From NCBI RefSeq assembly GCF_947500695.1, contig NZ_CANMSS010000008.1:62001-126000 (forward strand): a stretch of DNA of 64,000 bases. Reading direction: 5' to 3'. Position 1 is the first letter of the stretch; the number at the start of each line of letters is the position of its first letter. Shown here one piece after another: positions 1 to 9,968 of this stretch. The position numbers were made by a program, and so were the translations under genes. The notes beneath the pieces were generated by a model. That model was given only the letters and a program-made list of their open reading frames with translations. It did not search any database and was not told where the DNA came from. The DNA is from an uncultured Pseudoteredinibacter sp. Its GTDB lineage: Bacteria > Pseudomonadota > Gammaproteobacteria > Pseudomonadales > Cellvibrionaceae.

Positions 1-992
1 TGATGCGCCCCTTGGGTGGCGAGCCAGAAGAAATGCAAAGCATCACGCAAAAGATCGCCGATGGCGACCTAACCATCAAAATGAAAGAGATCGACAGCCA
101 CGAATGTGTTTATGGCTCCGTACAGAATATGGCTTCAAATTTAAGAAAGATCATCAGCGAAATAAACAGCGCCTCACAACGGCAAGCCTCTGCGGCAGAA
201 GAGCTAGCTACGGTCACCAACGTGACCAGCAGCACGATCACTAAGCAATCAGAAAAAACCCAAAGCGTTGCTGCCTCTGTGCAGCAAATGTCATCGTCAG
301 TTAATGAAGTATCCAACACTACCGAGTCGACTGCTCAGGCAGCAAATGATGCTCGCATTCAAGTTAATGCCAGCTCTACCGCCGTAAATGATGCGGCAAA
401 AAATGTAAGGGCCATGGCCAACTCAATCAGTGCCGGCCAGAAGAAAATCGAAACTCTACAAGCCAACACCGATGAGATAGCTGGCATATTGCAAACCATT
501 ACCGGCATTGCCGATCAGACTAATCTGCTCGCACTCAATGCAGCAATCGAAGCAGCAAGAGCTGGCGAGCATGGCCGAGGCTTTGCCGTAGTTTCTGAGG
601 AGGTACGCAGCCTAGCAGGACATACACAAGCCGCTACCGAACAAATATCGTCGGTTATTGAAGGCTTAATTTTAGCCGCAAAAGAAGCCGGCAATGCCAT
701 GAATGAAAGCGTGGATCTGGCCAATCGTATTTCTACGGAATCTACGGAAACCTCAGAACGATTACAAGGCGCTGCGAATGCGGTAGACCGAATAGCCGAT
801 ATGACCTCGCAGATCGCATCGGCCTCTAACCAGCAAAGCCAGGTCGCCGAAGAGGTCAGCAAACGCATCGATGAAATCAATATTATGTCGGCCGAATCTG
901 GAGGTTCAATAGGCCAAATTTCAGCGGCCAGCGAAGAGTTAGCTGGTCTATCAAGTAAGCTGCAGGGCCTAGTCCATAAATTCAAATACTAA
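1..992 (+). CDS. Methyl-accepting chemotaxis protein, C-terminal part (cut by window edge)
   Basis: This is the cytoplasmic end of a chemoreceptor that would signal through CheW and CheA to the flagellar motor. The reading frame is open at the left edge, so the sensor domain and membrane segments lie outside the window. The visible part starts with the end of a HAMP- or PAS-type linker (IADGDLT), followed by a long Ala/Ser/Thr-rich coiled coil. The signalling hairpin tip is clear at about residues 175-210 ([18 protein letters not shown], then GRGFAVV). The protein ends in HKFKY without a CheR/CheB-tethering pentapeptide. The family call is secure; the ligand cannot be told. Confidence 0.93.
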   Translation, partial: MRPLGGEPEEMQSITQKIADGDLTIKMKEIDSHECVYGSVQNMASNLRKIISEINSASQRQASAAEELATVTNVTSSTITKQSEKTQSVAASVQQMSSSVNEVSNTTESTAQAANDARIQVNASSTAVNDAAKNVRAMANSISAGQKKIETLQANTDEIAGILQTITGIADQTNLLALNAAIEAARAGEHGRGFAVVSEEVRSLAGHTQAATEQISSVIEGLILAAKEAGNAMNESVDLANRISTESTETSERLQGAANAVDRIADMTSQIASASNQQSQVAEEVSKRIDEINIMSAESGGSIGQISAASEELAGLSSKLQGLVHKFKY

Positions 993-1014
993 ACGTATAG
1001 AATTTAAAATAAGT

Positions 1015-1048
1015 GATTAAAAAAGGGGCTTAAAAAGCCCCTTTTAAA
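1015..1048. terminator. Bidirectional intrinsic terminator
   Basis: A perfect 10-bp stem (1021-1030 with 1036-1045) has a 5-base loop. T-rich flanks lie on both sides, with the longer T run on the minus strand. It sits between the convergent chemoreceptor and S9 peptidase genes and can serve both. Confidence 0.8.
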
Positions 1049-1097
1049 TCTACTACTAAAACAAATTTTACTGAACGGCGTATAAGCTGAGTATCTA

Positions 1098-3188
1098 CTA
1101 CTTAAGCTGGCTTAGTAGATAGGCATAGGCTAGCGCACTAAGCTCGGCGCGCTGCTTAACATCTGCCGCACCCGCATGGCCACCTTCGATATTTTCAAAG
1201 TACAACACGTCGTGACCTTGGCTTTCCATAAGTGCCACCATCTTACGAGCATGACCTGGGTGTACTCGGTCATCACGAGTCGACGTGGTAAAAAATACTT
1301 TAGGGTATTTTTTATCTTTGCTGACATTGTGATAAGGCGAGAAGGTTTTAATGAAATCCCACTCTTCAGCAATATCTGGATTACCGTACTCCGCCATCCA
1401 GCTCGCGCCAGCAAGCAGCTTGTTATAGCGCTTCATATCTAATAGCGGAACCTGGCAGACCACAGCATTGTAAAGATCTGGACGACGGGTAAAGGCATTA
1501 CCCATTAACAAACCACCGTTACTACCACCTTGAATACCCAAGTGCTTTGATGAAGTAATCTTGCGTCCAATCAAATCTTCCGCAATTGCTTCAAAATCCT
1601 CATAGGCTTTATGGCGATTTTCTTTCAACGCCGCTTGGTGCCAAGCGGGGCCGAACTCACCACCACCGCGAATATTCGACAGCACATAGACACCACCCTG
1701 CTCTAACCAGTTTTTACCAATGGTTGCTGAATAGCGAGGCAAAAGAGAAATCTCAAAGCCACCGTAGCCGTACAATAGGGTGGGATTTTTGCCATTAAAC
1801 TTGAGCTTTTTATCCATCACCACAAAGTAAGGCACCATGGTGCCATCCTTGGATTTAGCCTTATATTGCTCAACCTTATAACTAGAGCCATCAAACATGG
1901 CCGGCGTAGATTTAATTTTCTCCTTGCCTGTTTTGCCATCGTTAAATTGATAAAGCGTAGACGGCTCGATAAAGCTTGAATAGCTCACTAGAAAATCGTC
2001 ATAACGATCATCAACATCAACTAATCCAACAACGGCCTTATCATCGAGTTCTAAGCGATGCTCTTGCCATTTGCCTTTCTTTGTTGGCGTATAACGCACT
2101 ACTGAGCTGCGTACATTATCCAACCAGCTGATCAACAAACTGTTTTTGGTAAACGCCACACCCTTAATGGTTTTCCCAGCACTCGGAGCCTGGAACAGTT
2201 TAAAGCTCGCCTTGCCAGCTTTAATATCCGCCAAGCTTGAGTAAAGCAAAGAGCCTTGCTTAAAGCTATTACCCTGGTGCTCCCAATCAGATTTCAGCAA
2301 GAGGTAAACATTGCCTTTAAACAAGCCTTCAACATCGGAATCGCTAGGTACATCAACCGCTAGAAGCTTGCCCTCGTTGTACACGAAGGTTTTGGCATTG
2401 TAGAAGTCAGTAGCATCGTGAATAAATACGGTGTTTTCGGCACCCTTGCCCATGGTATAAGAAGCGGCGGAAACCGAGGCTTTATCTGCTTCATAAACGG
2501 TTTTACCGTTTTTAAAGCCCTTGCCACGATGCCACATTTTTAAAACCCGTGGGTAGCCTGAGTCAGTAAGGCTCTCACCATCACCAAAGTCCGTACCCAC
2601 AATTAAGGTATCTTTATCAATCCAAGTCAGGCGAGACTTAGCTTCCGGAAGATACAGACCATCTTTAATAAACTTGCCACTGAGCAAATCAAACTCTCGA
2701 TACTCAACCGCATCCGCACCACCACGTGAAAGCGCTACCATGCATTGGGTATATTCCGGCTGCAGGCAACTCATGCCCTTATAGACCCAGTTCACTTCTT
2801 CTTTTTTACCAAGAGCGTCGATATCTAATACCGTTTCCCACTTAGGCTGATCTTTCTTGTACTCAGCCAACGTAGCTCTACGGTAGATACCACGCGGATG
2901 CGTAGCGTCCTTCCAGAAGTTGTAATAGTAATCGCCATTTCGACCGGCATAAGGAATGCGATCTTTATTGTCTAAGACTTCCAGAGCATTATCGACCAGG
3001 CCTTGAAAGCCAGGATATTGCTTAATTTCTGCAAGGCTTCGCTCATTCTTTTGAGCGACCCAGTCCAACTGCTTTTTGCCCTCGACATCTTCTAGCCACA
3101 TAAACGGATCTTGCTCGGCGGCAGAAGATACCGCCGCAGATAATGCGCTGACGCCATAAACAATGGCGGCCCCAAGGTATTTATTCAT
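1098..3188 (-). CDS. Prolyl oligopeptidase family (S9) serine peptidase, secreted
   Basis: This 696-residue protein is a prolyl-oligopeptidase-type enzyme, which cuts short peptides. The first 24 or so residues look like a Sec signal peptide ending SSAA, so it is probably periplasmic. An N-terminal beta-propeller region is followed by the alpha/beta-hydrolase domain from about residue 420. The nucleophile elbow is GGSNGG (Ser about 556), the acid lies in the DDRVHP motif (about 639-640), and the base is in EGGHAG (His about 671). All three are present, so it should be active. The length matches the family. It stands alone, with a terminator behind it; the substrate is not known. Confidence 0.92.
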   Translation of the reverse strand: MNKYLGAAIVYGVSALSAAVSSAAEQDPFMWLEDVEGKKQLDWVAQKNERSLAEIKQYPGFQGLVDNALEVLDNKDRIPYAGRNGDYYYNFWKDATHPRGIYRRATLAEYKKDQPKWETVLDIDALGKKEEVNWVYKGMSCLQPEYTQCMVALSRGGADAVEYREFDLLSGKFIKDGLYLPEAKSRLTWIDKDTLIVGTDFGDGESLTDSGYPRVLKMWHRGKGFKNGKTVYEADKASVSAASYTMGKGAENTVFIHDATDFYNAKTFVYNEGKLLAVDVPSDSDVEGLFKGNVYLLLKSDWEHQGNSFKQGSLLYSSLADIKAGKASFKLFQAPSAGKTIKGVAFTKNSLLISWLDNVRSSVVRYTPTKKGKWQEHRLELDDKAVVGLVDVDDRYDDFLVSYSSFIEPSTLYQFNDGKTGKEKIKSTPAMFDGSSYKVEQYKAKSKDGTMVPYFVVMDKKLKFNGKNPTLLYGYGGFEISLLPRYSATIGKNWLEQGGVYVLSNIRGGGEFGPAWHQAALKENRHKAYEDFEAIAEDLIGRKITSSKHLGIQGGSNGGLLMGNAFTRRPDLYNAVVCQVPLLDMKRYNKLLAGASWMAEYGNPDIAEEWDFIKTFSPYHNVSKDKKYPKVFFTTSTRDDRVHPGHARKMVALMESQGHDVLYFENIEGGHAGAADVKQRAELSALAYAYLLSQLK

Positions 3189-3320
3189 AACATTCTCGCT
3201 TCTTGTTATCGCTTTTTTAGACTACATGAAATTATAACGAGGCAAGGTCAAGCCACCTCAGTGAATGCGAGCGTGAATTAGGAACGGAAAGGGTTTAAAA
3301 CGAGGGAAAGACGTTGAGTA

Positions 3321-3348
3321 GAGCTGTTTTTAGGCTTAAAAACAGCTC
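3321..3348 (-). terminator. Hairpin after the DUF4892 gene
   Basis: A perfect 12-bp inverted repeat (3321-3332 with 3337-3348) with a 4-base loop lies just after the stop of the minus-strand DUF4892 gene. There is no clean T run behind it, although the stem itself has a run of A and T. It is probably a terminator or a 3' protecting hairpin. Confidence 0.5.
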
Positions 3349-3368
3349 ATAAGTTCTAAGCAGGGCTA

Positions 3369-4310
3369 TTAATGTAACAGCAAATCCAATCTAGCCCCTT
3401 CTAAACGGGAGTTAAGAGGCGCCAAATTTGCCAAGTTATGAAGCTGAATGCGCCCTTCTGACACTCCCGCCGCCAACAGGCCAGCCTTCAAGGTTTGCAA
3501 CATCGTATCTGCTTGAGCTTTAGCCGCTGGCTCTGTATTTGACCGGGAACTAGGCAAGGCATAGGAATGGCCGACAACATCCAACTTAGCTTTAGGGTGG
3601 TCTCGCATCAACTCTGATATCAGCTTTAGCCAAGCCGGGAGCAATGCCCCCTGCTGATCCAGTTGACCCGTAGATTGACTTAGTCTTAGCAAGCCCGTGC
3701 TTTGCCACTGCTTCCAAACTTGCTCTTTACTGGGTAGCACCGCCGTACCAGCAGGATCACTTGCTAGGCTCAGTAACTCCTGCTGAAGATAAATACGCTG
3801 ATTACCACGCCTGACCAAATACAACAGTGCAAAATGATCCAGCCCACTCGACTGCCAAAAGTAGCTGCTTAATCGCTGAGAGTCTTCACGCCCGTATAAC
3901 TGGTAGATATTAAAGTATCGATTGGCCCAATTATTACTCTGGCCACAATCACGTCCGAGACAGTTGAATAAAAGCTGGGCGCCTTGTTTTTTCAGTAGCT
4001 GCTCATAATCCCTGAATAAACCAGCCTCACTGTTCTCGGCTCTAAATTCTAATGTACGACGTCGCAGCTTTCCCTCAAGTTGGCGCGATTGCTCTGGCTG
4101 CCACAAACCATCGATGCGCTCTATAGGGCCTAGGGGCAGCAGCCATTGCTGCGTCTCAGCTTTTGAGTCGTAGACTACCCGGCTCACTTTGCTATTTTCA
4201 GGATCGATCCAGTCTTGAGCCTGCAGGTTGCCCACATACAACAGGCTTAGCAAAAAGCTAAACACCAAGCTAAGATGGTTTTGTTTTGCCGACACTTTTA
4301 ATATATTCAT
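3369..4310 (-). CDS. DUF4892 domain protein, exported, OmpA-like C-terminus
   Basis: This is a 313-residue exported protein with a signal peptide ending near residue 31 (LQAQ). The region after it (DSKAE...LLPLGPIERIDG...) resembles the DUF4892 family of Pseudomonas-type bacteria. The last 120 residues hold a DVVGHS motif and a run of helices like an OmpA-type peptidoglycan-binding fold, so it may sit between the outer membrane and the cell wall. No enzyme motif is visible. It is the last gene of a minus-strand run that begins with gpsA, 81 bases after the hydrolase. Family resemblance is from memory; the role is unknown. Confidence 0.72.
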   Translation of the reverse strand: MNILKVSAKQNHLSLVFSFLLSLLYVGNLQAQDWIDPENSKVSRVVYDSKAETQQWLLPLGPIERIDGLWQPEQSRQLEGKLRRRTLEFRAENSEAGLFRDYEQLLKKQGAQLLFNCLGRDCGQSNNWANRYFNIYQLYGREDSQRLSSYFWQSSGLDHFALLYLVRRGNQRIYLQQELLSLASDPAGTAVLPSKEQVWKQWQSTGLLRLSQSTGQLDQQGALLPAWLKLISELMRDHPKAKLDVVGHSYALPSSRSNTEPAAKAQADTMLQTLKAGLLAAGVSEGRIQLHNLANLAPLNSRLEGARLDLLLH

Positions 4311-4325
4311 GGCGTCCCTTTCTGG

Positions 4326-4380
4326 AACTGCAGTTTAAGTTTAGAACCGCAGTTTGAGTTTAGAGCTGCAATTTGGGTAT
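4326..4380. repeat. 19-bp tandem repeat, about 2.9 copies
   Basis: Copies at 4326-4344, 4345-4363 and 4364-4380 share the core CTGCAGTTTNAGTTTAG, with a few changes in each. The array lies between the alpha/beta hydrolase stop and the DUF4892 start and fills most of that spacer. It could be slippage-derived or a protein-binding array. Confidence 0.75.
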
Positions 4381-4391
4381 CAAACCGAAGC

Positions 4392-5258
4392 CTAGGGCTC
4401 TAGAATAGCATCCATTAGGCGTGCAATATCAAATTGATGCTCTTCCATGTGAAGAAAATGCCCACCATCAAATAAATGCTTCTCGATATTGCTAATTTTA
4501 CCTAGCAAGCCCTCTTGCTTAGCGATGTACTTTTGCAAGCCCAAGCTCGCTGCGATTAAACAACAGCTGGCGGAAATACGCCCCAAAAAAGCTTCAATTT
4601 GCTCCTGACTGAGTTTAAACGCCGAAGCGGACATCAATCGTGGATCGCTACTCCAAGTATAACCACCAGCGACAGGCTTAATACCCCGCTCGACAATCAG
4701 GCGAGCGGCCTGCTCTGAAATCTTGTGCATGCCTTTTTGTCGAGCAACTATAGCCGCATCGGCATCGTTAAAAATACTTGTTGCTCTATCCTGTCGACGG
4801 GCCACATCGACAATTGATTTAGCCAATTGGGCTGGAGAATCTTCCGCCGATATTGGCGGCGGTGCTAAAGCATCAATTAAACCTAAGCCTTTAATTCGCT
4901 CTGGAAAGGTCCCCGCTGCCAGTGCTGCGATAATAGCGCCTCTGGAATGACCAATCAGATTAAACTCTTGCCAACCTAGGCTATCAGCTATCGCGAAGAT
5001 ATCTGCAATATCTTGCCAAATGTTATAGGCTAAACCAGGAGCTATATGGGAGCTGTGACCATGCCCTGCGGTATCCAAAGCGATAAAGTGGACATCCTCT
5101 AAGTGATTGCTCATTGGCGCAAAGCTGGCACTATTATCCAGCCAGCCATGAATCGCCAGAACTTTTCGACCACCTGGCTTGCCCCATTCTTGAGCCGCAA
5201 TCACACGGTCAAAAACATCGAAGTGTATATCTCGACCACGACTTAACTGCTCTTTCAT
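4392..5258 (-). CDS. Alpha/beta hydrolase
   Basis: This is a 288-residue cytosolic alpha/beta-fold hydrolase. The oxyanion-hole motif HGWLDN lies near residue 37, the nucleophile elbow is GHSRGA (Ser about 105), and the catalytic His is near the C-terminus in a GGHFLHM motif. The sequence type is that of broad esterase or lipase-like hydrolases, so the substrate is open. It follows sixA by 29 bases on the same strand and is probably cotranscribed with gpsA, the DUF4389 gene and sixA. No signal peptide is seen. Confidence 0.85.
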   Translation of the reverse strand: MKEQLSRGRDIHFDVFDRVIAAQEWGKPGGRKVLAIHGWLDNSASFAPMSNHLEDVHFIALDTAGHGHSSHIAPGLAYNIWQDIADIFAIADSLGWQEFNLIGHSRGAIIAALAAGTFPERIKGLGLIDALAPPPISAEDSPAQLAKSIVDVARRQDRATSIFNDADAAIVARQKGMHKISEQAARLIVERGIKPVAGGYTWSSDPRLMSASAFKLSQEQIEAFLGRISASCCLIAASLGLQKYIAKQEGLLGKISNIEKHLFDGGHFLHMEEHQFDIARLMDAILEP

Positions 5259-5287
5259 GTCATGCCTTACGTTTTGAATTTTTATGA

Positions 5288-5776
5288 CTACGGCTGCTGC
5301 AAAGACAGCAAGTCCATACAGGCTGGCAAACAGTCTTCACCTTCTAAGCAGGCTAAGGCACTGGTTCCCATCATATATCGCCCAGGACTCAGATCTGCCA
5401 AACTATTGATTAACTGCCCCACCAAAGGCTGATGGCTCACACACAGTAAATCCCGCTGGCTATTGCTAGCAAACCACTCTGATATTTTCTGAATAGCCTG
5501 ATCAGGCGCACTTTCGGAGCGTAGCTCTAACCAAGGAGACTGATAAATCTTTTCTATTGAAGCTGCATCAAAAGCTAACTCTTTGGCAGCAATTTCGGCA
5601 GTTTGCTGGGCCCTTACATAAGGACTGCTCACAATAGTGATAGGCCGTTCGGCGCCTGCTAAAAACTGGCGAACAATAGCTTGGGTTTCAGATCTTCCTC
5701 TTTCGGTTAACTCCCTTTCGGCATCAGTTGCAGCCTGATATGAGGCCTGCCCATGCCTTAATATATACAAGCGCAT
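5288..5776 (-). CDS. sixA: Phosphohistidine phosphatase SixA
   Basis: SixA removes phosphate from phosphohistidine, classically on histidine phosphotransfer proteins such as ArcB's and on PTS components. The 162 residues start with the histidine-phosphatase signature LRHGQ (His8), and a second conserved His lies in the VSHQPL motif. The length is normal for SixA. An AAAGGTGAA sequence just before the ATG is a good ribosome site. It lies downstream of gpsA and the DUF4389 gene, an order I know from related gammaproteobacteria. Confidence 0.88.
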   Translation of the reverse strand: MRLYILRHGQASYQAATDAERELTERGRSETQAIVRQFLAGAERPITIVSSPYVRAQQTAEIAAKELAFDAASIEKIYQSPWLELRSESAPDQAIQKISEWFASNSQRDLLCVSHQPLVGQLINSLADLSPGRYMMGTSALACLEGEDCLPACMDLLSLQQP

Positions 5777-5861
5777 TTCACCTTTCCCCGTTACCTGGCA
5801 AGCTAAATAAGGTAGCTATTATTGCATTGCAGCTCACTACTATACCGTAGTATAAATCCAA

Positions 5862-6143
5862 TTAAGATGGCCAATCACGAAATGGAAAGGGTTTTTCTTC
5901 ACTCGCAAAGCTCAGAAACAACCAAGATTGCAGTACAAATTCAGAAGTGGATTTACTAACAGCTAGAAGTGACTTATTAACGGCTCCCGTAAACAACACA
6001 ATGATAAATTGCACCAATACAAAAGCAGTCAAAACCACAATAGCCAGCTTCAAAGCTAAAGCGAAAATCACCATAAAAGCGAGACGTAACCAGATCTCGG
6101 CGCCCAATAGTGAATATTTATGCTCGTTTGGGGAATCACTCAT
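5862..6143 (-). CDS. DUF4389 small membrane protein
   Basis: This is a 93-residue protein with a strongly hydrophobic stretch from about residue 13 to 55, giving one long or two membrane segments. It ends in a polar tail (EEKPFPFRDWPS) typical of DUF4389 proteins. A strong ribosome site (AAAGGTG) stands before the ATG. It sits between gpsA and sixA on the same strand, with 74- and 85-base gaps. The family is recognised; the function is unknown. Confidence 0.82.
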   Translation of the reverse strand: MSDSPNEHKYSLLGAEIWLRLAFMVIFALALKLAIVVLTAFVLVQFIIVLFTGAVNKSLLAVSKSTSEFVLQSWLFLSFASEEKPFPFRDWPS

Positions 6144-6217
6144 ATCGCACCTTTTGATTTTCGTCTTAGTGTTAAAAAAGATTAAATTATCTGACCTATC
6201 AATTACGCTTGAAAGAG

Positions 6218-7240
6218 TTAAAAATCTTTTTGGGAGTATTCAACATCAGTATTTTGTTCGCCGCCCATTAGCTTGTCAGCGACATCAGCTATACTGTAGT
6301 CTTCAAATAAAATACCATGTAAAGCGCTTGCCAAAGGCATATAGACATCAAGCTCATCGGCTTTTTGCTTTACCAATCGCAAGGTATTAACACCTTCCAC
6401 GGCTTGCCCAATATCACTTTCCGCCTGCTCTAGAGACTTACCCTGAGCAATCGCCATACCTAAACGATAGTTGCGGCTTAAATCTGAAGTGCAGGTTAAA
6501 ATTAAATCGCCTACTCCGGCCAGACCTAAAAATGTCATAGGGTCGGCGTCCAGATGCTTAGCGAAACGCCCCATTTCAGCCAATGAACGAGTCAATAACA
6601 TAGCTATAGTATTGTGGCCACAGCCCAGGGCGGTTGCCAAACCGGTAACGATGGCATAGATGTTTTTCAGCGCACCGCCAAGCTCAACCCCATAGCAGTC
6701 ACTATTGGCATACAAACGGAAGGTACTGGAACACAGCAATTCTTGAACACAGGCTATCAACTCATCATCCGAGCTGGCAATCACTGAACCGGTTTGTTGA
6801 TGGGCAACAATCTCTTTAGCAAAATTCGGCCCACTCAAAACACCGATGCGGGCATCACTTAATTCTTGCTCCAGGACTTGGCTCATCAAAGTAAAACCAG
6901 TAGGCTCAATACCTTTGGTGGTACTGATAACCATTGTTCTAGCTTTTAGAAGCGGTGACACTAAACGAGCCACCTCTCGAAACGCTTTACTGGGTATGGC
7001 AATAAAGACCACATCGGCGGCGCTAACAGCTTCAGCAAGGTCGGCCGTTGCACACAAATTGTCGCTTAATTTATAGCCGGGCAGGTAATCACTGTTTTCA
7101 CGAGCCTGCTGAACTTTAGCAGCCTGCTCTTCGTTTCGCATCCACTGAAAGGTTTTATGGCCGTTAGTTGCCGCGATGTTAGCAATGGCTGTGCCAAAAC
7201 TGCCGCCGCCAAGAACCGCTACCTGTTGTGGTGTTGTCAT
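6218..7240 (-). CDS. gpsA: Glycerol-3-phosphate dehydrogenase [NAD(P)+]
   Basis: GpsA makes sn-glycerol 3-phosphate from dihydroxyacetone phosphate, the backbone for membrane phospholipids. The 340-residue protein begins with the Rossmann motif [11 protein letters not shown], and carries the GPNFAKE segment and the catalytic Lys region GALKNIYAI near residue 190. The C-terminal domain ([14 protein letters not shown]) is complete. It heads a minus-strand run with DUF4389, sixA, a hydrolase and DUF4892. A TAAGG ribosome site precedes the ATG. Confidence 0.97.
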   Translation of the reverse strand: MTTPQQVAVLGGGSFGTAIANIAATNGHKTFQWMRNEEQAAKVQQARENSDYLPGYKLSDNLCATADLAEAVSAADVVFIAIPSKAFREVARLVSPLLKARTMVISTTKGIEPTGFTLMSQVLEQELSDARIGVLSGPNFAKEIVAHQQTGSVIASSDDELIACVQELLCSSTFRLYANSDCYGVELGGALKNIYAIVTGLATALGCGHNTIAMLLTRSLAEMGRFAKHLDADPMTFLGLAGVGDLILTCTSDLSRNYRLGMAIAQGKSLEQAESDIGQAVEGVNTLRLVKQKADELDVYMPLASALHGILFEDYSIADVADKLMGGEQNTDVEYSQKDF

Positions 7241-7379
7241 AACGCCTTACCAACCTTTTAACTTGTATTTTTAAATACGAGCTTATTGCTTGCCCGCTTT
7301 TAATCAGCCGCTGTCATTGCGATTTTACTCGCGAAGCCACGCCACTGATCTCTAGTATGTCGGTCATTTTTATGAAATA

Positions 7380-7407
7380 CACCCAATGCATAAACTCGCA
7401 TTGAGTG
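7380..7407 (-). terminator. Probable htpG terminator hairpin
   Basis: A 10-bp inverted repeat (7380-7389 with 7398-7407, one wobble pair) with an 8-base loop lies 30 bases after the htpG stop. On the minus strand it is followed by a short T-rich stretch. Confidence 0.45.
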
Positions 7408-7437
7408 CATTACAACAAAAGCTACTATAGCAAAAGC

Positions 7438-9360
7438 TTAGTGGCTTAGCTCTAACAAGAGTTTATTGAGCTTTTGCACATAATTGGCAGGGTCTTCCAA
7501 TTGCCCACCCTCAGCCAAATTGGCTTGGTCAAATAAAATGCCCACCAGATCAGCAAAGCGATCTTCATCGGCTTCCTGATCCAACTTCACAACTAGCGGA
7601 TGCTCAGGATTAAGCTCTAGATTCGGATTGCTATCTGGAACATCTTGTCCGGCTTGCTCTAATAAACGTCGCATCTGAGCACCCATATCGTGTTCATTGA
7701 CCACCAAACAAGCCGGTGAATCGGTCAAACGGTGGGTGATGCGCACTTGATCCACACGCCCTTCCAGAGCAGCTTTGGCGCGCTCGATGAGAGACTCAAA
7801 CTGCTTTTCCGATTCTTCTTGAGCTTTCTTGTCTTCTTCACTTTCCAGCTCACCTAGATCTAGGGCTCCTTTACCGACATCCTGGAATTGCTTACCTTCA
7901 AATTCCATCATATGGCTCATTAGCCAATCATCTACACGATCGCTTAGCAGCAATACTTCAATACCCTTCTTACGGAATACCTCTAAATGAGGGCTGTTTT
8001 TCGCGGTATTGAAATTCTCAGCAGCCACATAATAAATTTTGTCTTGGCCTTCTTGCATACGCTCAATATAGGCCTCAAGAGATTGATCTTGATCGGCTTT
8101 ATCTGTGTGGGTACTCGCAAAGCGAAACAGCTTAGCAACTTTCTCTTTATTGGCGAAATCTTCCGCCGGGCCCTCTTTTAGCACCTGGCCAAACTCAGTC
8201 CAAAATTCAGCGTATTGCTCAGGCTCTTTGCTCGCCATTTTACTCAAGGTGTCCAATACGCGCTTGGTCAATGCAGAACGCATCGCATCGATATTTGGGT
8301 CTTTCTGCAAAATTTCGCGACTAACGTTCAATGATAAATCGTTAGAATCAACAACACCTTTTACAAAGCGCAGATACATCGGCAGGAACTGCTCCGCATC
8401 ATCCATAATGAAAGTGCGCTGCACATATAGCTTTAGGCCACGCGCTGCTTCACGGTTATACATATCAAAAGGCGCTTTGGCAGGAATATACAGTAAGCTG
8501 GTGTAATCCAACTTACCTTCTACCCGGTTGTGGCTCCACTTAACGGGATCTGCAAAGTCGTGGGAGATGTGTTTATAAAATTCCTTGTACTCTTCATCAC
8601 TCACTTCACTACGAGAGCGAGTCCATAAGGCCGTCGCGGTATTAATCACCTCATATTCTGGAGCGTCTGCGCTATCAGTCTTTTCTTCACCATCTTCCGC
8701 AGCCGGCGATTCTTGTTTAAGCATTTCCACTGGCAAAGAAATATGATCAGAGTATTTTTTAATTACCGAACGTAAACGCCAGTCATCAGCAAACTCATTG
8801 GCATCGTCTTTTAGGTGCAAGACAACTGTTGTGCCGCGCTCGCTTCGATCGATATTTTCAACGCTAAATTCCGCTTCGCCGTCACATTCCCAGTGCACGC
8901 CCTGCTCGCTGGATTCCCCAGCTTTACGGGTAAAAACTTCAACCTTATCGGCGACAATAAATGCCGAATAAAAACCAACACCGAACTGGCCAATCAGCTG
9001 TGAATCCTTCTTTTCATCACCGGAAAGATTCGAAAGAAAGTTAGCTGTACCTGACTTAGCAATGGTGCCTAAGTGCTCGATCACATCGTCACGGTTCATA
9101 CCAATGCCATTATCAGCAATAGTGACGGTTTTAGCCTCTTTATCAAATTCAACTCGAATTTTTAGCTCGGCGTCATTTTCATACAGATCACCGTTCGACA
9201 GCGCCAAAAATCGCAGTTTATCGGCCGCATCTGAAGCATTAGATACCAGCTCGCGAAGGAAGATTTCCTTATTGGAATACAAAGAGTGGATCATCAAGTG
9301 AAGCAGCTGCTTGGCTTCGGTCTGGAATCCCATGGTTTGTTTTTGTGCATCAACGCTCAT
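7438..9360 (-). CDS. htpG: Molecular chaperone HtpG (Hsp90)
   Basis: HtpG is the bacterial Hsp90, a dimeric ATP-driven chaperone of the cytosol. The 640-residue protein has the N-terminal GHKL ATPase domain with ELVSNASDA (about 38-46), DNGIGM and [10 protein letters not shown], then the middle domain and the C-terminal dimerisation domain. An acidic insert (about 213-230, [11 protein letters not shown]) lies in the usual variable region. An AAGGAG sequence precedes the ATG. A sigma-32 type promoter lies just upstream. Confidence 0.98.
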   Translation of the reverse strand: MSVDAQKQTMGFQTEAKQLLHLMIHSLYSNKEIFLRELVSNASDAADKLRFLALSNGDLYENDAELKIRVEFDKEAKTVTIADNGIGMNRDDVIEHLGTIAKSGTANFLSNLSGDEKKDSQLIGQFGVGFYSAFIVADKVEVFTRKAGESSEQGVHWECDGEAEFSVENIDRSERGTTVVLHLKDDANEFADDWRLRSVIKKYSDHISLPVEMLKQESPAAEDGEEKTDSADAPEYEVINTATALWTRSRSEVSDEEYKEFYKHISHDFADPVKWSHNRVEGKLDYTSLLYIPAKAPFDMYNREAARGLKLYVQRTFIMDDAEQFLPMYLRFVKGVVDSNDLSLNVSREILQKDPNIDAMRSALTKRVLDTLSKMASKEPEQYAEFWTEFGQVLKEGPAEDFANKEKVAKLFRFASTHTDKADQDQSLEAYIERMQEGQDKIYYVAAENFNTAKNSPHLEVFRKKGIEVLLLSDRVDDWLMSHMMEFEGKQFQDVGKGALDLGELESEEDKKAQEESEKQFESLIERAKAALEGRVDQVRITHRLTDSPACLVVNEHDMGAQMRRLLEQAGQDVPDSNPNLELNPEHPLVVKLDQEADEDRFADLVGILFDQANLAEGGQLEDPANYVQKLNKLLLELSH

Positions 9361-9411
9361 CTAAGCATTCTCCTTGGTCAGTCGAGTCACCATTAAGGTG
9401 TATAAACCCTG

Positions 9412-9439
9412 TTATGGGGTTCAATTTCGACTTTTAAAG
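9412..9439 (-). promoter_or_regulatory. Sigma-32 (heat-shock) type promoter of htpG
   Basis: Read on the minus strand, CTTTAAA (9439-9433), a 13-base spacer, and CCCCATAA (9419-9412) lie about 50 bases before the htpG ATG. The RpoH consensus is CTTGAAA, 11-16 bases, CCCCATNT, so there is one mismatch in the -35 and a near-perfect -10. htpG is a classical RpoH target, which supports the call. Confidence 0.72.
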
Positions 9440-9533
9440 GGGAAGAAGAGCGGATCAAAGAGATTCTTTGCAAGGGCCCCTTCTTTATTTAAGAGGCCCC
9501 TTCAAGACAAGATAAGGGTGGCTAAAAATCGCC

Positions 9534-9968
9534 TCAATCGACTAAAAAGTGAGCTCTCGCAGTGGCTACACTCTCATCGCGTGTTTTATGCCAGCAATTT
9601 ACCGAGACATTCACCAGTTTACGCCCCTGGCGCACAACGGTGCACAGCGCATAAAGGGGTTCAAGCCTCCCAGGGCGTACATAATCTACCGAAATATCCA
9701 CGACTTTAGGTGTCACCTGAGTAGGCAGAGTCATCATCAGGTGCAAACTGGCCGATAGCTCCAGGAAGCCACCGATCGCCCCACCATGCAGAGCCGGCAG
9801 GGTTGGGTTGCCTACATTACCCTTGCTTGGAGGCAGCACAAAAAATAGTTCATCACCCATATTGTGGGTTTCGATGCCAAGCAGCCTGGCGTATGGAATT
9901 TGTTCAATAATTAGCTCAGGTTTCCACTCTGCTCTGGCCTGCTCACAAGCTTTTGAAATGGCACTCAT
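9534..9968 (-). CDS. PaaI-type hotdog thioesterase (second of a pair)
   Basis: This 144-residue protein has the hotdog-fold thioesterase core with LHGGAIGGFLE near residue 60, the active-site region of PaaI/YbgC-type acyl-CoA thioesterases. It would hydrolyse an acyl- or aryl-CoA to the acid and CoA; the substrate is not evident. Its start overlaps the stop of the upstream thioesterase gene by 4 bases (ATGA), so the two are translationally coupled and may form a hetero-oligomer. Confidence 0.85.
   Translation of the reverse strand: MSAISKACEQARAEWKPELIIEQIPYARLLGIETHNMGDELFFVLPPSKGNVGNPTLPALHGGAIGGFLELSASLHLMMTLPTQVTPKVVDISVDYVRPGRLEPLYALCTVVRQGRKLVNVSVNCWHKTRDESVATARAHFLVD

Noticed and set aside
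8105..8506. 133-codon plus-strand open frame inside htpG
   Set aside because: Antisense to a clear, conserved gene, without start signals.
9475..9503. Two direct copies of GGCCCCTTC with a 20-base period after the thioesterase gene
   Set aside because: Too short and imperfect to call a repeat; pairing as a terminator stem gives several mismatches.
9374..9709. 111-codon plus-strand frame upstream of htpG
   Set aside because: It covers the htpG promoter and the end of the thioesterase gene on the other strand; composition is basic and not protein-like.
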